46,576 bases of DNA from Erwinia sp. OLFS4 (GCF_002752165.1 NZ_MOMB01000062.1:1-46576); one strand, 5' to 3'. Shown: positions 25,320 through 34,353, counted from the first letter of the stretch. Translations and numbers: made by a program. Notes: generated by a model not told the origin, from the letters alone.

Positions 25320-26143
25320 AAGCCGCCGTCTGCAGCCGCGAAGAACTGATCGCCATTTTGCTGGCTAAGCAAATGCGTAACGGCGAGGTCGGTTTTACCG
25401 GTCTGGCGACCGGCAGCATGGCCGCGCGTTATATCACCGGTATTCCGCTGGCCGCCATGTCATTTGCCCGTCATACCCATGCGCCGGATCTGACAATTCT
25501 GCTGGCCGGCTGGTGTATTAATCCGTACCTCAGCCAGCTGCGTGTCCTGCCCAGTGCCGAGTTTGATAACCACTTACAGCAGCTACCTTGCGAAGCACAA
25601 ATGCAGGCCTATCCTGGTCACTATGCCGTTCGCCGTGGAGAGGTTGATTTTGGCTTTGGCTCCGGAGTACAGGTTGATCGTCAGGGAAATATCAACAGTA
25701 CCTGCATCGGTGCCTTTCAGCAGCCTGAGGTGCGGCTGGTAGGCTCGATTCTGCTCCCGGAACATCTGACCTGTTTTGGTCGCGAGTATCTGATGATGCC
25801 GCGCCACGACCGGCGCACTCTGGTGGAAAAAGTCGATTATATCTCCGGCGTCGGCTGGCCTGGCGGACAAGCCGGCCGCTACGCCCTTGGATTAGAGCGG
25901 GGTGGACCACAGTGGATCGTCACCCCGCTGGCCATCTTCTCCTTCGATCGCCAGCAGGGCAATGCGCAACTGCACTCAATACATCCGGGGGTTACCCTGC
26001 AGCAGGTCCGTGACCACACCGGTTTTGCCATTACAAACGAGGAGGTAGCGGTGACCCCGTGGCCAGACGCTGAAGAACTGTCGCTGCTGCGCCGGGTGGT
26101 AAATCCCCACGGTGCGCTGATCCCCCATACTGAAGAGGTATAA
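25316..26143 (+). CDS. CoA-transferase-like beta subunit without catalytic Glu (pair 1)
   Basis: Beta subunit of the GctB/IpdB group, 275 residues, translationally coupled to the alpha gene (ATGA). Blocks are NGEVGFTGLATGSMAARYI, FGFGSGVQVDRQGNINST, VEKVDYISGVGWPGG and SIHPGVTLQQVRDHTGF. In true glutaconate CoA-transferase the thioester-forming Glu sits in a stretch like YAPDCHIIVES; here the same place reads HAPDLTILLAG, with Ala64 for Glu. IpdB of Mycobacterium likewise lacks that Glu and acts with IpdA as a C-C hydrolase. A classical CoA-transferase mechanism is therefore doubtful. Confidence 0.85.
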   Translation: MKAAVCSREELIAILLAKQMRNGEVGFTGLATGSMAARYITGIPLAAMSFARHTHAPDLTILLAGWCINPYLSQLRVLPSAEFDNHLQQLPCEAQMQAYPGHYAVRRGEVDFGFGSGVQVDRQGNINSTCIGAFQQPEVRLVGSILLPEHLTCFGREYLMMPRHDRRTLVEKVDYISGVGWPGGQAGRYALGLERGGPQWIVTPLAIFSFDRQQGNAQLHSIHPGVTLQQVRDHTGFAITNEEVAVTPWPDAEELSLLRRVVNPHGALIPHTEEV

Positions 26144-26147
26144 CACC

Positions 26148-27040
26148 ATGAAATGCAAACTAACCCGCCTGCAGGATGCTGTGGCACGCATTCCTGATGG
26201 TGCCAGTATTGCCCTCGGTGGCTCACTGTTACGGCGCCAGCCAATGGCGCTGGTCCATGAGCTGATTCGCCAGCGCAAGCGCGATCTGACGCTGCTGACC
26301 TGGGCGACCACGCTGGCCAGTGACATGCTGGCCGCCAGCGATGCCATTCGCCGTTGGGAAGGTATTTACGCCGGTTTTTTCCGCCACGGCCTGGCACCAA
26401 ACTTTCGGCGCGCGGTACAGAGTGGCCGCATTGAAACCCATGACTATTCCGAATTGGCCTTCGTCGCCCGCTTCCGCGCAGCGGCGATGGGGTTACCATT
26501 TTTGCCTTCTACAGCCCTGCTCGGTACCGGTATGGTGGATAAAAGCCCTGATGAGATTAAGCCGTTAAGTTGTCCGTTCAGCGGCCGGCCCTTGCTGGCG
26601 CTGAAAGCCGCCGCCACCGACTTCACCTTATTGCACGGTTATGCCGCCGATGAGTACGGCAACGTACAGTGGCCGGTGGTGCGCGACAGTGATGATATTG
26701 ACCAGATGATGGCCTCCGCCTCAACGCGACTGATTGTTACCGTTGAGAAAATTATTCCCCACCAGCAGGTGCAACAGCGGCCGGCGCTGACCTATATCCC
26801 CCATACCCTGGTGGAGGCACTGATTGAAGTGCCCTATGCCGCCCATCCTACCGCCACCGACGGTTTTTATGATGAAGATGAAGCCGCACTCAAAGGCTGG
26901 CTGGCCGCCTCCGCCACCCCTCAGGGGGCGCAGGCCTGGCTGAAGAGTATGTGTTCAGCTGTCCACAGCGCGCGGATTATGTGGAAAAAGTCGGATCGAT
27001 TTCAGCCCTGAAACGCTTCGACGTCACCCGGGAGTTTTAA
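26148..27040 (+). pseudogene. CoA-transferase-like alpha subunit (pair 2), frameshift near 3' end
   Basis: Paralogue of the first alpha gene: ASIALGGSLLRRQPMALVHEL, ETHDYSELAFVARF (acidic residue Glu102), MGLPFLPSTALLGTG, TVEKIIPHQQVQ. As written it stops at TGA 27009-27011 with an odd end MWKKSDRFQP. A one-base deletion after 26942 explains this: with one more G the text reads AWLEEYVFSCPQRADYVEKV and on to KRFDVTREF, ending at TAA 27038-27040, one base before the next ATG. That tail aligns with the end of the first alpha subunit. About 30 C-terminal residues are thus replaced. The core could still fold, so loss of function is likely but not certain. Confidence 0.85.
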
Positions 27041-27041
27041 A

Positions 27042-27860
27042 ATGAATACGCCACATTACACCACAGAAGAGCTGATGATTTGCGCTATCGCCCGCGAGCT
27101 GGCTGATGATCAGCTGGGTTTTGTCGGTCTTGGTACCGCTGCCCGCGCGTTTACTTTAGCCGTGGGTATTCCGATTGCCGCCGCCCGTCTGGCACAGTTA
27201 AGTCATGCGCCGGGTTTTTCTATTTACTGGGGCAATCTGCTGACACCGGCGCTGGATAATATTCCCGATGCGCTATGTCAGGACGCCTACACCCGCTGGC
27301 CCGCTGCCGCCTCACCGGCCGATGTCGGCTACAAAATTGATATGGTAACCCGCGGACGCTTTGATGTTTCCTTTGAATCAGCACCCCAGGTGGATCAGTA
27401 CGGCAATCTGAACATTACCGAAATTGGCGGCAGTCAGCCGCCTGAAACCCGTCTGGTTGGCTGTCTGGCCCAAACCGAACACCTGGCGTTTATTAAGCGG
27501 CCGATTATTGTCACCGACCTTAGCCGGCGCAGCTTTGTGCCCAAAGTAGATTTTATTACCAGCGTCGGCTATCTCGACGGTGGCGACAGCCGTTCCCGCC
27601 TCGGGTTGCCGGGACCAGGGCCGGCCCTGTGTGTCACCAACAAAGCCATTTTCGACTTTCACCCACGGTCAAAACGCATGCGCTTACGCTCCCTGCATCC
27701 CGGCGAAACCCTGTCAGGCGTGCTGGCCGCGATGAGTTTTCAACCGGAGATTGAAGGTGAACCCGCTTTCACGCCGGTGCCAACCTTAAAGGAAGTACAG
27801 CTGATTCGGGAAGTCATTGATCCAAAAGGGACGCTTTATCAGCTCCATGCCGGCAGCTGA
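27042..27860 (+). CDS. CoA-transferase-like beta subunit without catalytic Glu (pair 2)
   Basis: Second GctB/IpdB-group protein, 272 residues, with LGFVGLGTAARAFTLAVGIP, FDVSFESAPQVDQYGNLNIT, FVPKVDFITSVGYLDGG and SLHPGETLSGV. The position of the CoA-transferase catalytic Glu reads HAPGFSIYWGN, with Gly64, so this copy also lacks it. It follows the alpha gene at the natural distance of one base if the frameshift is ignored. It ends 12 bases before the convergent second LacI gene. Identity to the first beta subunit is moderate by eye, so the pairs look like old duplicates with different substrates. Confidence 0.84.
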   Translation: MNTPHYTTEELMICAIARELADDQLGFVGLGTAARAFTLAVGIPIAAARLAQLSHAPGFSIYWGNLLTPALDNIPDALCQDAYTRWPAAASPADVGYKIDMVTRGRFDVSFESAPQVDQYGNLNITEIGGSQPPETRLVGCLAQTEHLAFIKRPIIVTDLSRRSFVPKVDFITSVGYLDGGDSRSRLGLPGPGPALCVTNKAIFDFHPRSKRMRLRSLHPGETLSGVLAAMSFQPEIEGEPAFTPVPTLKEVQLIREVIDPKGTLYQLHAGS

Positions 27861-27866
27861 ACCTGC

Positions 27867-27892
27867 GGCGCGTCAGTCTTCCCTGACGCGCC
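27867..27892. terminator. Hairpin shared by two convergent genes
   Basis: GGCGCGTCAG (27867-27876) and CTGACGCGCC (27883-27892) form a perfect ten-base stem with a six-base loop. It lies between the end of the CoA-transferase-like operon and the stop codon of the second LacI gene, overlapping the end of the latter's coding sequence. No T-run is present on either side. Confidence 0.5.
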
Positions 27893-28925
27893 CGGTTGAA
27901 CCTCGCACAATCAGTTTCATTGGAAAAATTTTCTTTTTCGCTTTTAGCGACCCTTTCTGGCGAATCATTTTCATCACCAAATCGGTGGCGGCGGCGCCCA
28001 TTTCGCGCCGTTGCAAAGCTATAGTGGTAAGATTAATCGGCGAAAAAGAAGCCATTTCAATATCATCCAGACCAATCAACGAGAAATCCTCAGGAATACG
28101 CAGCCCCATTTCATGAGCGGCATTCATCACGCCAATGGCGCTCATATCATTGGCCGCCAGAATGGCGGTGGGCGGCGATGGCATAGCAAAAAATTGTTTT
28201 GCCGCCTGATATCCGCCGTTCACCTGATAATCCCCCTGCACCACGTATTGCGCCACTCGCGGTAAGCGGTGCAGCTGTAACCCGTGCAAATAGGCAGCAT
28301 AGCGCTCGTCAGCGGTTGAGGAGTCTCGCGGCCCTCGAATCAGCCCGATACGACGATGCCCCAGCGCCACCAGATGTTTCACCGCCGCGCCAATCCCTTC
28401 TTCGTTATTCGCGCCCACGTAATTATCATCATGACTAAGAGAACGTCGCTGAATCATGACATAGGGTGTATCACCGTTGAGCAGTGCGCGCACTTCAGGC
28501 TGTTCACAGTGTTGCGACAGTAACACCAGGCCATCAACGCGCCGGTCAAGCAGCACGCGCATTTGCGCCAGCTGCTTGTCCAGCTGGCCGTCGGTGTTAC
28601 ACACCAGCAGGCTGCACTGCTCGCTGTCAGCGATATCTTCAATGCCGCGCAGAAAATCAGGCGAAGAGGGGTTAGCGACATCGGCCAGCAGCACCCCCAA
28701 AGTAAAGGTACGCTGCATCCGTAGCGACCGGGCCACCACTGACACCCGGTAACCCAGCTTATCCGCCGCCGCCTGTACCCGTTCACGGGTGGAAGCTTTC
28801 ACAATCGTTTTACCGGTCAGCGCATTGGATACCGTTGAAACCGCCACGCCGGCCTCACGCGCCACGTCGAAAATAGAAACTTTGCCGCCAGCGCTGTGCT
28901 TGCTTTGCGGGGGTTTTCTGGTCAT
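27873..28925 (-). CDS. LacI-family transcription regulator (second of two)
   Basis: LacI/GalR-type repressor of 350 residues. Helix-turn-helix SIFDVAREAGVAVSTVSNALTG lies at 18-39, hinge region YRVSVVARSLRMQ follows, and the ligand domain begins TLGVLLADVANPSSPDFLRGIE and includes ILAANDMSAIGVMNAAHEMG and GLDDIEMASFSPINLTTIALQ. It is the last gene on the minus-strand arm of the island. A TAAAAACGTTTTTA-type site lies 70 bases upstream of its ATG, and the same element occurs as a tandem pair before the first gene of that arm. I infer that this protein binds them and also regulates itself. Confidence 0.92.
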   Translation of the reverse strand: MTRKPPQSKHSAGGKVSIFDVAREAGVAVSTVSNALTGKTIVKASTRERVQAAADKLGYRVSVVARSLRMQRTFTLGVLLADVANPSSPDFLRGIEDIADSEQCSLLVCNTDGQLDKQLAQMRVLLDRRVDGLVLLSQHCEQPEVRALLNGDTPYVMIQRRSLSHDDNYVGANNEEGIGAAVKHLVALGHRRIGLIRGPRDSSTADERYAAYLHGLQLHRLPRVAQYVVQGDYQVNGGYQAAKQFFAMPSPPTAILAANDMSAIGVMNAAHEMGLRIPEDFSLIGLDDIEMASFSPINLTTIALQRREMGAAATDLVMKMIRQKGSLKAKKKIFPMKLIVRGSTGRVRED

Positions 28926-28993
28926 TCAGTGGCACCTGCTGAAGATAATGAGTAGTGAGAATGAACGGATTATTACACAAGCATTAGTGATGA

Positions 28994-29007
28994 AAAAAAC
29001 GTTTTTA
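28994..29007. promoter_or_regulatory. Operator-like site, third copy of the AAAAACGTTTTT element
   Basis: The core AAAAACGTTTTT (28995-29006) is a perfect palindrome with a central CG. The surrounding 14 bases match the element found twice at 36181-36209 in 13 of 14 positions. It lies in the promoter region of the second LacI gene, which suggests autoregulation. Confidence 0.65.
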
Positions 29008-29028
29008 GACGGAGTGTGGGCTGAAACA

Positions 29029-29056
29029 CATCGGGGAAGCCTGAGCCTCCCCGATG
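29029..29056 (-). terminator. Hairpin after the MHS transporter gene
   Basis: CATCGGGGA (29029-29037) and TCCCCGATG (29048-29056) form a perfect nine-base stem with a ten-base loop, five bases past the stop of the transporter gene. Only a short T-rich stretch follows on the minus strand. It probably ends or attenuates the transcript before the LacI gene. Confidence 0.55.
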
Positions 29057-29060
29057 ATAG

Positions 29061-30431
29061 TTAACGACTTTTTGCCAGAATCGCTTCATTATTGCTACTT
29101 TTCGCCGCTGACCCCAGCATATCGTCGTTAAGATCGCGATGCATGGTTTCACCGGTCGCCAGCGCGCAGAAGCCGGTCACCGCGCCAGAAATAATGATCA
29201 TCCAGGTAATCGGCCAGAAGCCACCGCCCGCCCAGGCCACCAGTGCTGTCGCCACCATCGGTGTAAAGCCGCCAAAGACGCCGGCCAGCTGTGAGCCGAC
29301 CGACACGCCGGTATAACGCACCTCGGTACTGAACATTTCCGACAGGTAACAGGGTTCAATGCTATACATTGAACCAATGACAAAACTGTAGCCGAGGATC
29401 AGCGCCAGGTAGACCCCCCACAGGGTGCCACTCTCCACCAGCCAGTAGAACGGATAAGCCAACAGACAGGAGCCAAAGGCACCTATCAGGAAAACCGCAC
29501 GACGGCCAATTTTGTCAGACAACATACCCCATAGTGGGAAGGTAATCAGCCCGCTGGCGGCCGCCACCATCACACCCGTCAGTACCGCACTGCTTGGCAT
29601 ATTAAATTTAGAGGTGGTGTATTGCAGAACATAGCTGATAATCAGATAGCCCACCACGCTTTCACTGATGCGCAAACCGGCGGCGAGGAATATCTGCCGG
29701 GGAAACTTTTTAAACACCTGCACAATCGGCAGACTGGTTTTTTCACGCTCGGCCAGCATCTTTTTAAACAGAGGCGGCTCCTGGATCTTCATGCGAATAA
29801 AGATGCCAATCAACATCAGGATAATGCTGGCAAGAAAAGGAATACGCCAGCCCCAGTCGAGAAAGATCGCTTCAGGCAATGCCGAAGCCAGCGCGAAAGA
29901 GCCGGTAGCGCAAAGCACGCCAAGTACGTTACCTAACTGAACAAAGGTGCCGTAAAAACCCCGTTTATTTTTCGGCGCGTACTCAATCATCATTGTTGTT
30001 GCACCGCCCCACTCTCCGCCGACGGCCAGTCCCTGAATCAGGCGGATAATAATCAGTAATATCGGGGCAGCCAGACCGATGGTTTCATAGGTCGGCAGCA
30101 AGCCAATTACCACGGTGGCAATCCCCATAATACTTACCGAGGCGATAAGCATCGCCTTGCGGCCAACGGTATCACCATAGTGACCAAAAATAATGGCGCC
30201 AATCGGTCGGGTGACGAAAGCTACGCCGAGGGTAGCAAACGACACAATCGTCGCCACCGTCGGCGTCAGTTCAGTAAAAAACAGATGAGGAAAAACCAGG
30301 GCGGCAGCCGCGCCGTAGATAAAATAGTCATAAAACTCAATAAAAGTGCCAATCAGGCTGGCAAAAGCGACGCTGCTCAGCTGTTTCTTATCGACTTTTT
30401 CGCTGTCAGCCGGGGTTGCAATCTGATTCAT
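29061..30431 (-). CDS. MFS transporter, metabolite:H+ symporter (MHS) family
   Basis: Twelve-helix inner-membrane transporter of 456 residues, of the ShiA/KgtP/ProP group that imports organic acids with protons. Signatures are FIEFYDYFIYGAAAALVFP (30-48), RPIGAIIFGHYGDTVGRK (MFS loop 2-3 motif), GLAVGGEWGGATTMMIEYAP, and GMLSDKIGRRAVFLIG in the second half. GGGAGG lies upstream of ATG 30431. It follows the MaoC gene after 164 bases. It is the likely importer of the pathway substrate, which, given the family, would be a carboxylate or polyhydroxy acid. Confidence 0.9.
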   Translation of the reverse strand: MNQIATPADSEKVDKKQLSSVAFASLIGTFIEFYDYFIYGAAAALVFPHLFFTELTPTVATIVSFATLGVAFVTRPIGAIIFGHYGDTVGRKAMLIASVSIMGIATVVIGLLPTYETIGLAAPILLIIIRLIQGLAVGGEWGGATTMMIEYAPKNKRGFYGTFVQLGNVLGVLCATGSFALASALPEAIFLDWGWRIPFLASIILMLIGIFIRMKIQEPPLFKKMLAEREKTSLPIVQVFKKFPRQIFLAAGLRISESVVGYLIISYVLQYTTSKFNMPSSAVLTGVMVAAASGLITFPLWGMLSDKIGRRAVFLIGAFGSCLLAYPFYWLVESGTLWGVYLALILGYSFVIGSMYSIEPCYLSEMFSTEVRYTGVSVGSQLAGVFGGFTPMVATALVAWAGGGFWPITWMIIISGAVTGFCALATGETMHRDLNDDMLGSAAKSSNNEAILAKSR

Positions 30432-30595
30432 ATAACCTCCCTCAGGAGTGAGCTTGTAGGGTAAGTCCAGGGTGTGCGGTCTCCCGCCCCCTGCTGGGTT
30501 GTAGTAAAAGTAAGATGAAAAACTGCAACAGCCGGAAACCGGCCGGGTACACGCCAGCCGCCGCCTGGGACACGCGGCAGCGAGCGGATTCTGGT

Positions 30596-31525
30596 TTAGG
30601 GTTGTCGTCTGCCGCGAGCCCAGCCAATGGCCGTACGTTCACCATGCTGGTTCTCCGCCCAGACATGAAAAGTCACCGTCTCACCCTGCACTGATTCAAC
30701 CAGCGCCCGGCAGGTGATATGATCTCCCCGGTATACCGGTCGGATATAAGCCATTTTGATCCAGCCAGAGCTATGCCAGCCCGGCCCGATAAAGCGCGCC
30801 AGCATCTCGGCAATCCAGCAGGTTTCCATCATTCCCTGTGCCAGGGTGTCACGAAAACCGGCGTTAAGCGCCACCTCAATATCGGTATGGATGTTGTACC
30901 ACTGGCTGTTACCGCCGGAAAAAACCGTCATCTGCCCCTGTTCAGGGTGCTTGACCAGCGGTGCCACCGGCGTACCTGCGACCATATCAGCCGTGGCATG
31001 GTGTAACGGTGTCATATCGACCGGCCATTGCGGATCGATATGATCCCCCTGCGCACTTTTTGCCGCGCCGCCGCTACCAAGCTGTATGCCATCGGGGATG
31101 CGCATAATCTCGGTGCTTATCTGGCGCACATAAGGCGTCCCCTTATCGGCATCACGCGCTTCGCTGTCAAAAACCGTATAGCCCTTACCACGCTTCATAT
31201 ATTTGTCGGTATAGCGGCCGCTATAGTGAATACGTGCGTTTACAGGTACCGGATTAATAAACCAGATCTCTTCCTTTTGATGCAGGCCAACGGTACGACT
31301 GGGATCGTAAACGCTGCAAAATAACGCCACCAGATCGCGCCCCAGCATCGCAGCAGGCACCCAGGGCGCCTGCTCCCCCATATAGGCGTGACTGAAGTCA
31401 TCGAGCGCAAAGCAGGCGCGACGCCGGTAAGCTTCATCCACGGTAACAGTCAGGGGACCAATCGGCTCACCAACCACCACATTTTCGAAAGTGGGTTCAC
31501 GTAATTCAGGATTAATGCGGGCCAT
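30596..31525 (-). CDS. MaoC-type (double hot-dog) acyl-CoA hydratase/dehydratase
   Basis: Hydratase of the MaoC family, 309 residues, long enough for two hot-dog domains. The first is about residues 12-145 (GEPIGPLTVTVDEAYRRRACF...). The second carries the catalytic-type motif WYNIHTDIEVALNAGFRDTLAQGMM (about 213-237), where the Asp/His pair of the N-x-x-H-x-D hydratase motif is expected. The C terminus has YIRPVYRGDHITCRALVE. It starts 12 bases after the CaiB-type gene, in the same operon. It likely adds water to, or removes it from, the CoA thioester made by that enzyme. Mesaconyl-CoA hydratases are similar in domain layout, but the substrate is unknown. Confidence 0.82.
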   Translation of the reverse strand: MARINPELREPTFENVVVGEPIGPLTVTVDEAYRRRACFALDDFSHAYMGEQAPWVPAAMLGRDLVALFCSVYDPSRTVGLHQKEEIWFINPVPVNARIHYSGRYTDKYMKRGKGYTVFDSEARDADKGTPYVRQISTEIMRIPDGIQLGSGGAAKSAQGDHIDPQWPVDMTPLHHATADMVAGTPVAPLVKHPEQGQMTVFSGGNSQWYNIHTDIEVALNAGFRDTLAQGMMETCWIAEMLARFIGPGWHSSGWIKMAYIRPVYRGDHITCRALVESVQGETVTFHVWAENQHGERTAIGWARGRRQP

Positions 31526-31537
31526 GCTGCGCTCCTT

Positions 31538-32707
31538 TTACGGTGTCTGAGAATGCGCCTGAATACCGCACCATTCCGCCAGCACTTCTTCGGTATGGGC
31601 GCCCAGTACCGGCGGTGGACGACGAATCGAACCGGGGGTATCAGAGAGCCGGACGGTTACGCCGTGTGTGGTATAAGTTCCGGCGGTCGGGTGGTCAATA
31701 TTCACCAGCTGATGACGCGCCTTCAGCTGCGGATTTGTCAGCACATCGGCCACGCTGGCCACTGCAGAACAAGGCACGCCCGCCTTATCCATCAGACTGA
31801 CCACATCATCGGCGTTGAGCCGCGCCACCCATCCGGCAACCACGCTGTCAATAGCACTGTTGTTGCTAAGACGGGCGTGATAGTGATTAAAACGTGCGTC
31901 CTCCAGCAGATCCTGACGCCCCATGGCGGCAATAAGACGCTGAAACAGCGCATCGGTACCGGCCGAAAGATAGACCCAGCGGTCATCGGCAGTCTGATAG
32001 CAATTTACTGGTGCCGAATAGCGGTCAAGATTACCGACACGCGGCATGGTTCGTCCAAGCTGCGCCTGTTCCGGAATAGCCGAAATCAACATGCTAATAG
32101 CACTTTCCAGTAAAGAAGCTTCCACCAGCTGGCCACGACCAGTGGCATGACGTACATTCAGCGCCCCCAGCGTACCGATAGTGGCATACAAGGCCGAGGC
32201 ATAATCAACCATAAAGGTACCAGCCATTGTGGGAGGACCGTCCGGCTGCCCGGTGATACTCATGATCCCACTCATGGCCTGGGCGATAGCATCAAAGCAC
32301 GGACGCTGGGCAAGAGGCCCCTCCTGACCAAAACCGGAGATACGGACCATAATCAAACGTGGATTGAGCTGATGCAGCGTTTCCCAGCCACACCCCATTT
32401 TTTCCATGGTGCCGGGGCGAAAGTTTTCAATCAGCACGTCAGCTTTCGCAATCAGTTGCCGTAGCTGCCGCTGGCCTTCTTCAGCACGAAAGTCAAGTTC
32501 AAGACTGCGTTTATTGCGATTAAACGACAAAAAATACAGGCTCTGATCGTTAAGCTGCGGTTGGTTTTGCCGGGTATCTTCGCCCTTACCTTTTCGTTCA
32601 ACCTTCACCACGTCAGCGCCCATATCGGCCAGCTGCATAGCGCACATCGGCCCGGCAATAAAGCGCGATAAGTCGAGTACTTTTAGTCCTTCCAGCGATC
32701 CTGACAT
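31538..32707 (-). CDS. Class III CoA-transferase (CaiB/BaiF family)
   Basis: Family III CoA-transferase of 389 residues, which moves CoA between acyl-CoA and free acids through an Asp-linked intermediate. Motifs are LEGLKVLDLSRFIAGPMCAMQLADMGADVVKVE-type N terminus, LIENFRPGTMEKMG, ISGFGQEGPLAQRPCFDAIAQAMSG and the catalytic Asp in FMVDYASALYAT (about residue 169). It overlaps the DhaL-type gene by one base (TGATG), so the two are translationally coupled. It probably activates the pathway acid using succinyl-CoA or acetyl-CoA. Confidence 0.9.
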   Translation of the reverse strand: MSGSLEGLKVLDLSRFIAGPMCAMQLADMGADVVKVERKGKGEDTRQNQPQLNDQSLYFLSFNRNKRSLELDFRAEEGQRQLRQLIAKADVLIENFRPGTMEKMGCGWETLHQLNPRLIMVRISGFGQEGPLAQRPCFDAIAQAMSGIMSITGQPDGPPTMAGTFMVDYASALYATIGTLGALNVRHATGRGQLVEASLLESAISMLISAIPEQAQLGRTMPRVGNLDRYSAPVNCYQTADDRWVYLSAGTDALFQRLIAAMGRQDLLEDARFNHYHARLSNNSAIDSVVAGWVARLNADDVVSLMDKAGVPCSAVASVADVLTNPQLKARHQLVNIDHPTAGTYTTHGVTVRLSDTPGSIRRPPPVLGAHTEEVLAEWCGIQAHSQTP

Positions 32708-33336
32708 CAGCGTGCCTCCTGTAATTGGCTGGCCTTTCCGAGCGCGGCATCAACCAGGTGAGCAAAGGCCACCATGCCGGGGTCATCAAGACCCACGGAG
32801 CGTTCGGCAAACATCCGCGCCCGCCCGATTTTATTCGGCCGCTGACGGAATGTCGCCAGTGCCTGTGCCACCGCCTCGGGGGCGGCCTGACGCCAGTTTT
32901 CCTCCGGCTGGCTGACCAGTGCCTGATGCAGTGCCTCAATCGCATCAAGAACGGTTTTATCGCCGGGCGCGGCGCCCCCGCGGGCCATCAGGGCCGTCAG
33001 CACCGCTTGCAGCAGCGCGGGGATCGCCTGCGCATCCAGCGTCTGTTTACCGGCACTCTGCTTTGCAGCGGTTAACAGTGCAACGCCAAGCAGGGTGCCA
33101 AAGCTGGAGCCTGATGCCCGTACGCAGGCCATTGAGGCGGCCTGAAATACCGCTGCAATATCGGACGGCACCGGCGTCAACGCTTGCTGGGTCAGGCGGG
33201 CGCATTTTTCCAGGGTTGCACCGAGATCGCCGTCCCCCAGCTGACCGTCCAGCGCATTCAGTTCGGCCGCCGAGTGGTGAATTTTTTCGCAGCAGCGCAG
33301 CAAAGCGGCGCTCAGCTGTCGGGCATCAAGTTTCAT
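32707..33336 (-). CDS. DhaL-type kinase subunit (nucleotide-binding)
   Basis: Nucleotide-binding subunit of the dihydroxyacetone-kinase family, 209 residues. The metal-binding motif is ALDGQLGDGDLGATL (28-42) with Asp30, Asp35 and Asp37, which hold Mg2+ and the phosphates. Later stretches are SGSSFGTLLG, APGDKTVLDAIEAL and the end block GRARMFAERSVGLDDPG. GGAG lies upstream of ATG 33336. It lies 14 bases after the DhaK-type gene. No DhaM phosphotransfer protein is seen, so ATP rather than PTS phosphate may be the donor. Confidence 0.88.
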   Translation of the reverse strand: MKLDARQLSAALLRCCEKIHHSAAELNALDGQLGDGDLGATLEKCARLTQQALTPVPSDIAAVFQAASMACVRASGSSFGTLLGVALLTAAKQSAGKQTLDAQAIPALLQAVLTALMARGGAAPGDKTVLDAIEALHQALVSQPEENWRQAAPEAVAQALATFRQRPNKIGRARMFAERSVGLDDPGMVAFAHLVDAALGKASQLQEAR

Positions 33337-33350
33337 TGGCTACTACTCCA

Positions 33351-34340
33351 CTAGGGGGAAACCACCGGCGTCGCCAGCAGCGACGCCAGCTCATCGTCCA
33401 GTTTCATTAGCGTCAGCGAGGCTCCCGCCATCTCCATCGAAGTGGCGTAACGACCAATCTGCGGCGGCAGCCAGCTGATATTTCTTGTGCGCAGCGCACT
33501 TTGTATCCGGCGCCACAGAATAAACAACTCTTCCAGCGGCGTAGCACCAAGTGAGTTGACCATCACCGCAACCCGATCGCCTGCTTCCAGCGCGCTGTCT
33601 TCACATAGGGTAGTTAACATCTCATCGGCGAGGGTATCCGCCGTCAGCAGCGGCCCGCGACGAATACCGGGTTCACCGTGGATTCCCATCCCAATTTCCA
33701 TCTCATTATCGGCAAGGGTGAACGTGGGTTTGCCGGCTTCCGGCACGGTACAAGGGGATAACGCCACGCCAAGGGTGACGGTATTATCCAGCGCACGCCG
33801 GGCGATCTCTGCCACGTCGTCAAGTGTGGCACCTGGCTGTTCGGCTCGGGCACCGGCAACCTTGTAGGCATAGATCAACCCGGCGACACCACGTCGCTTA
33901 AGGCGTTCGTCACGTGATGCGCTGCCGACATCATCACAGGCCAGCACGGTGCGCGTGCGAATGCCCTCAGCCTCCAGCATTTCTGCCGCCATGGCAAAGT
34001 TCATCTTATCGCCACCGTAATTGCCAAATAGCAACAGCACCCCCTTGCCGTTATCGGCAGCACGAATAGCCGCCATGCAGTCCATCACCGCCGGGCCGGC
34101 AAAGACGTTCCCCACCGCGCAGGCATCCAGCAATCCCGGACCAACATAACCGGCAAAGGTGGGCAAATGCCCGCTGCCACCGCCGGAGACAATACCCGGC
34201 TTATCCTTCGCCGGAATGGCTCGGGTAATCACCCTTCCCGACTCGCCGGACTGGGCATAAAGATGGGGAAAGGCCTGGCACATCCCCTGCAATGCCTGAT
34301 CGGCATACTCTTCCGGACTGTTAAGGATCTTTTTCATCAT
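33351..34340 (-). CDS. DhaK-type kinase subunit (substrate-binding)
   Basis: Substrate-binding subunit of the dihydroxyacetone-kinase family, 329 residues. Substrate contacts of DhaK are conserved: SGGGSGHLP with His58, GNYGGDKMNF with Asp111, and MGIHGEPG with His221, the residue that binds the keto group covalently. The natural substrate could be dihydroxyacetone, erythrulose or another short ketose or keto acid. ATG 34340 is followed by a second ATG. It starts 13 bases after the thiamine-enzyme gene, indicating that the ketone may come from that enzyme. Confidence 0.88.
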   Translation of the reverse strand: MMKKILNSPEEYADQALQGMCQAFPHLYAQSGESGRVITRAIPAKDKPGIVSGGGSGHLPTFAGYVGPGLLDACAVGNVFAGPAVMDCMAAIRAADNGKGVLLLFGNYGGDKMNFAMAAEMLEAEGIRTRTVLACDDVGSASRDERLKRRGVAGLIYAYKVAGARAEQPGATLDDVAEIARRALDNTVTLGVALSPCTVPEAGKPTFTLADNEMEIGMGIHGEPGIRRGPLLTADTLADEMLTTLCEDSALEAGDRVAVMVNSLGATPLEELFILWRRIQSALRTRNISWLPPQIGRYATSMEMAGASLTLMKLDDELASLLATPVVSP

Positions 34341-34353
34341 GTTGTTCCGTTCA

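Noticed and set aside
31553-32113. A 186-codon plus-strand frame antisense to the CaiB-type gene
   Set aside because: Shadow of a well-supported coding region; no start signal or family resemblance. The same applies to antisense frames at 34339-34893 and 35521-36105.
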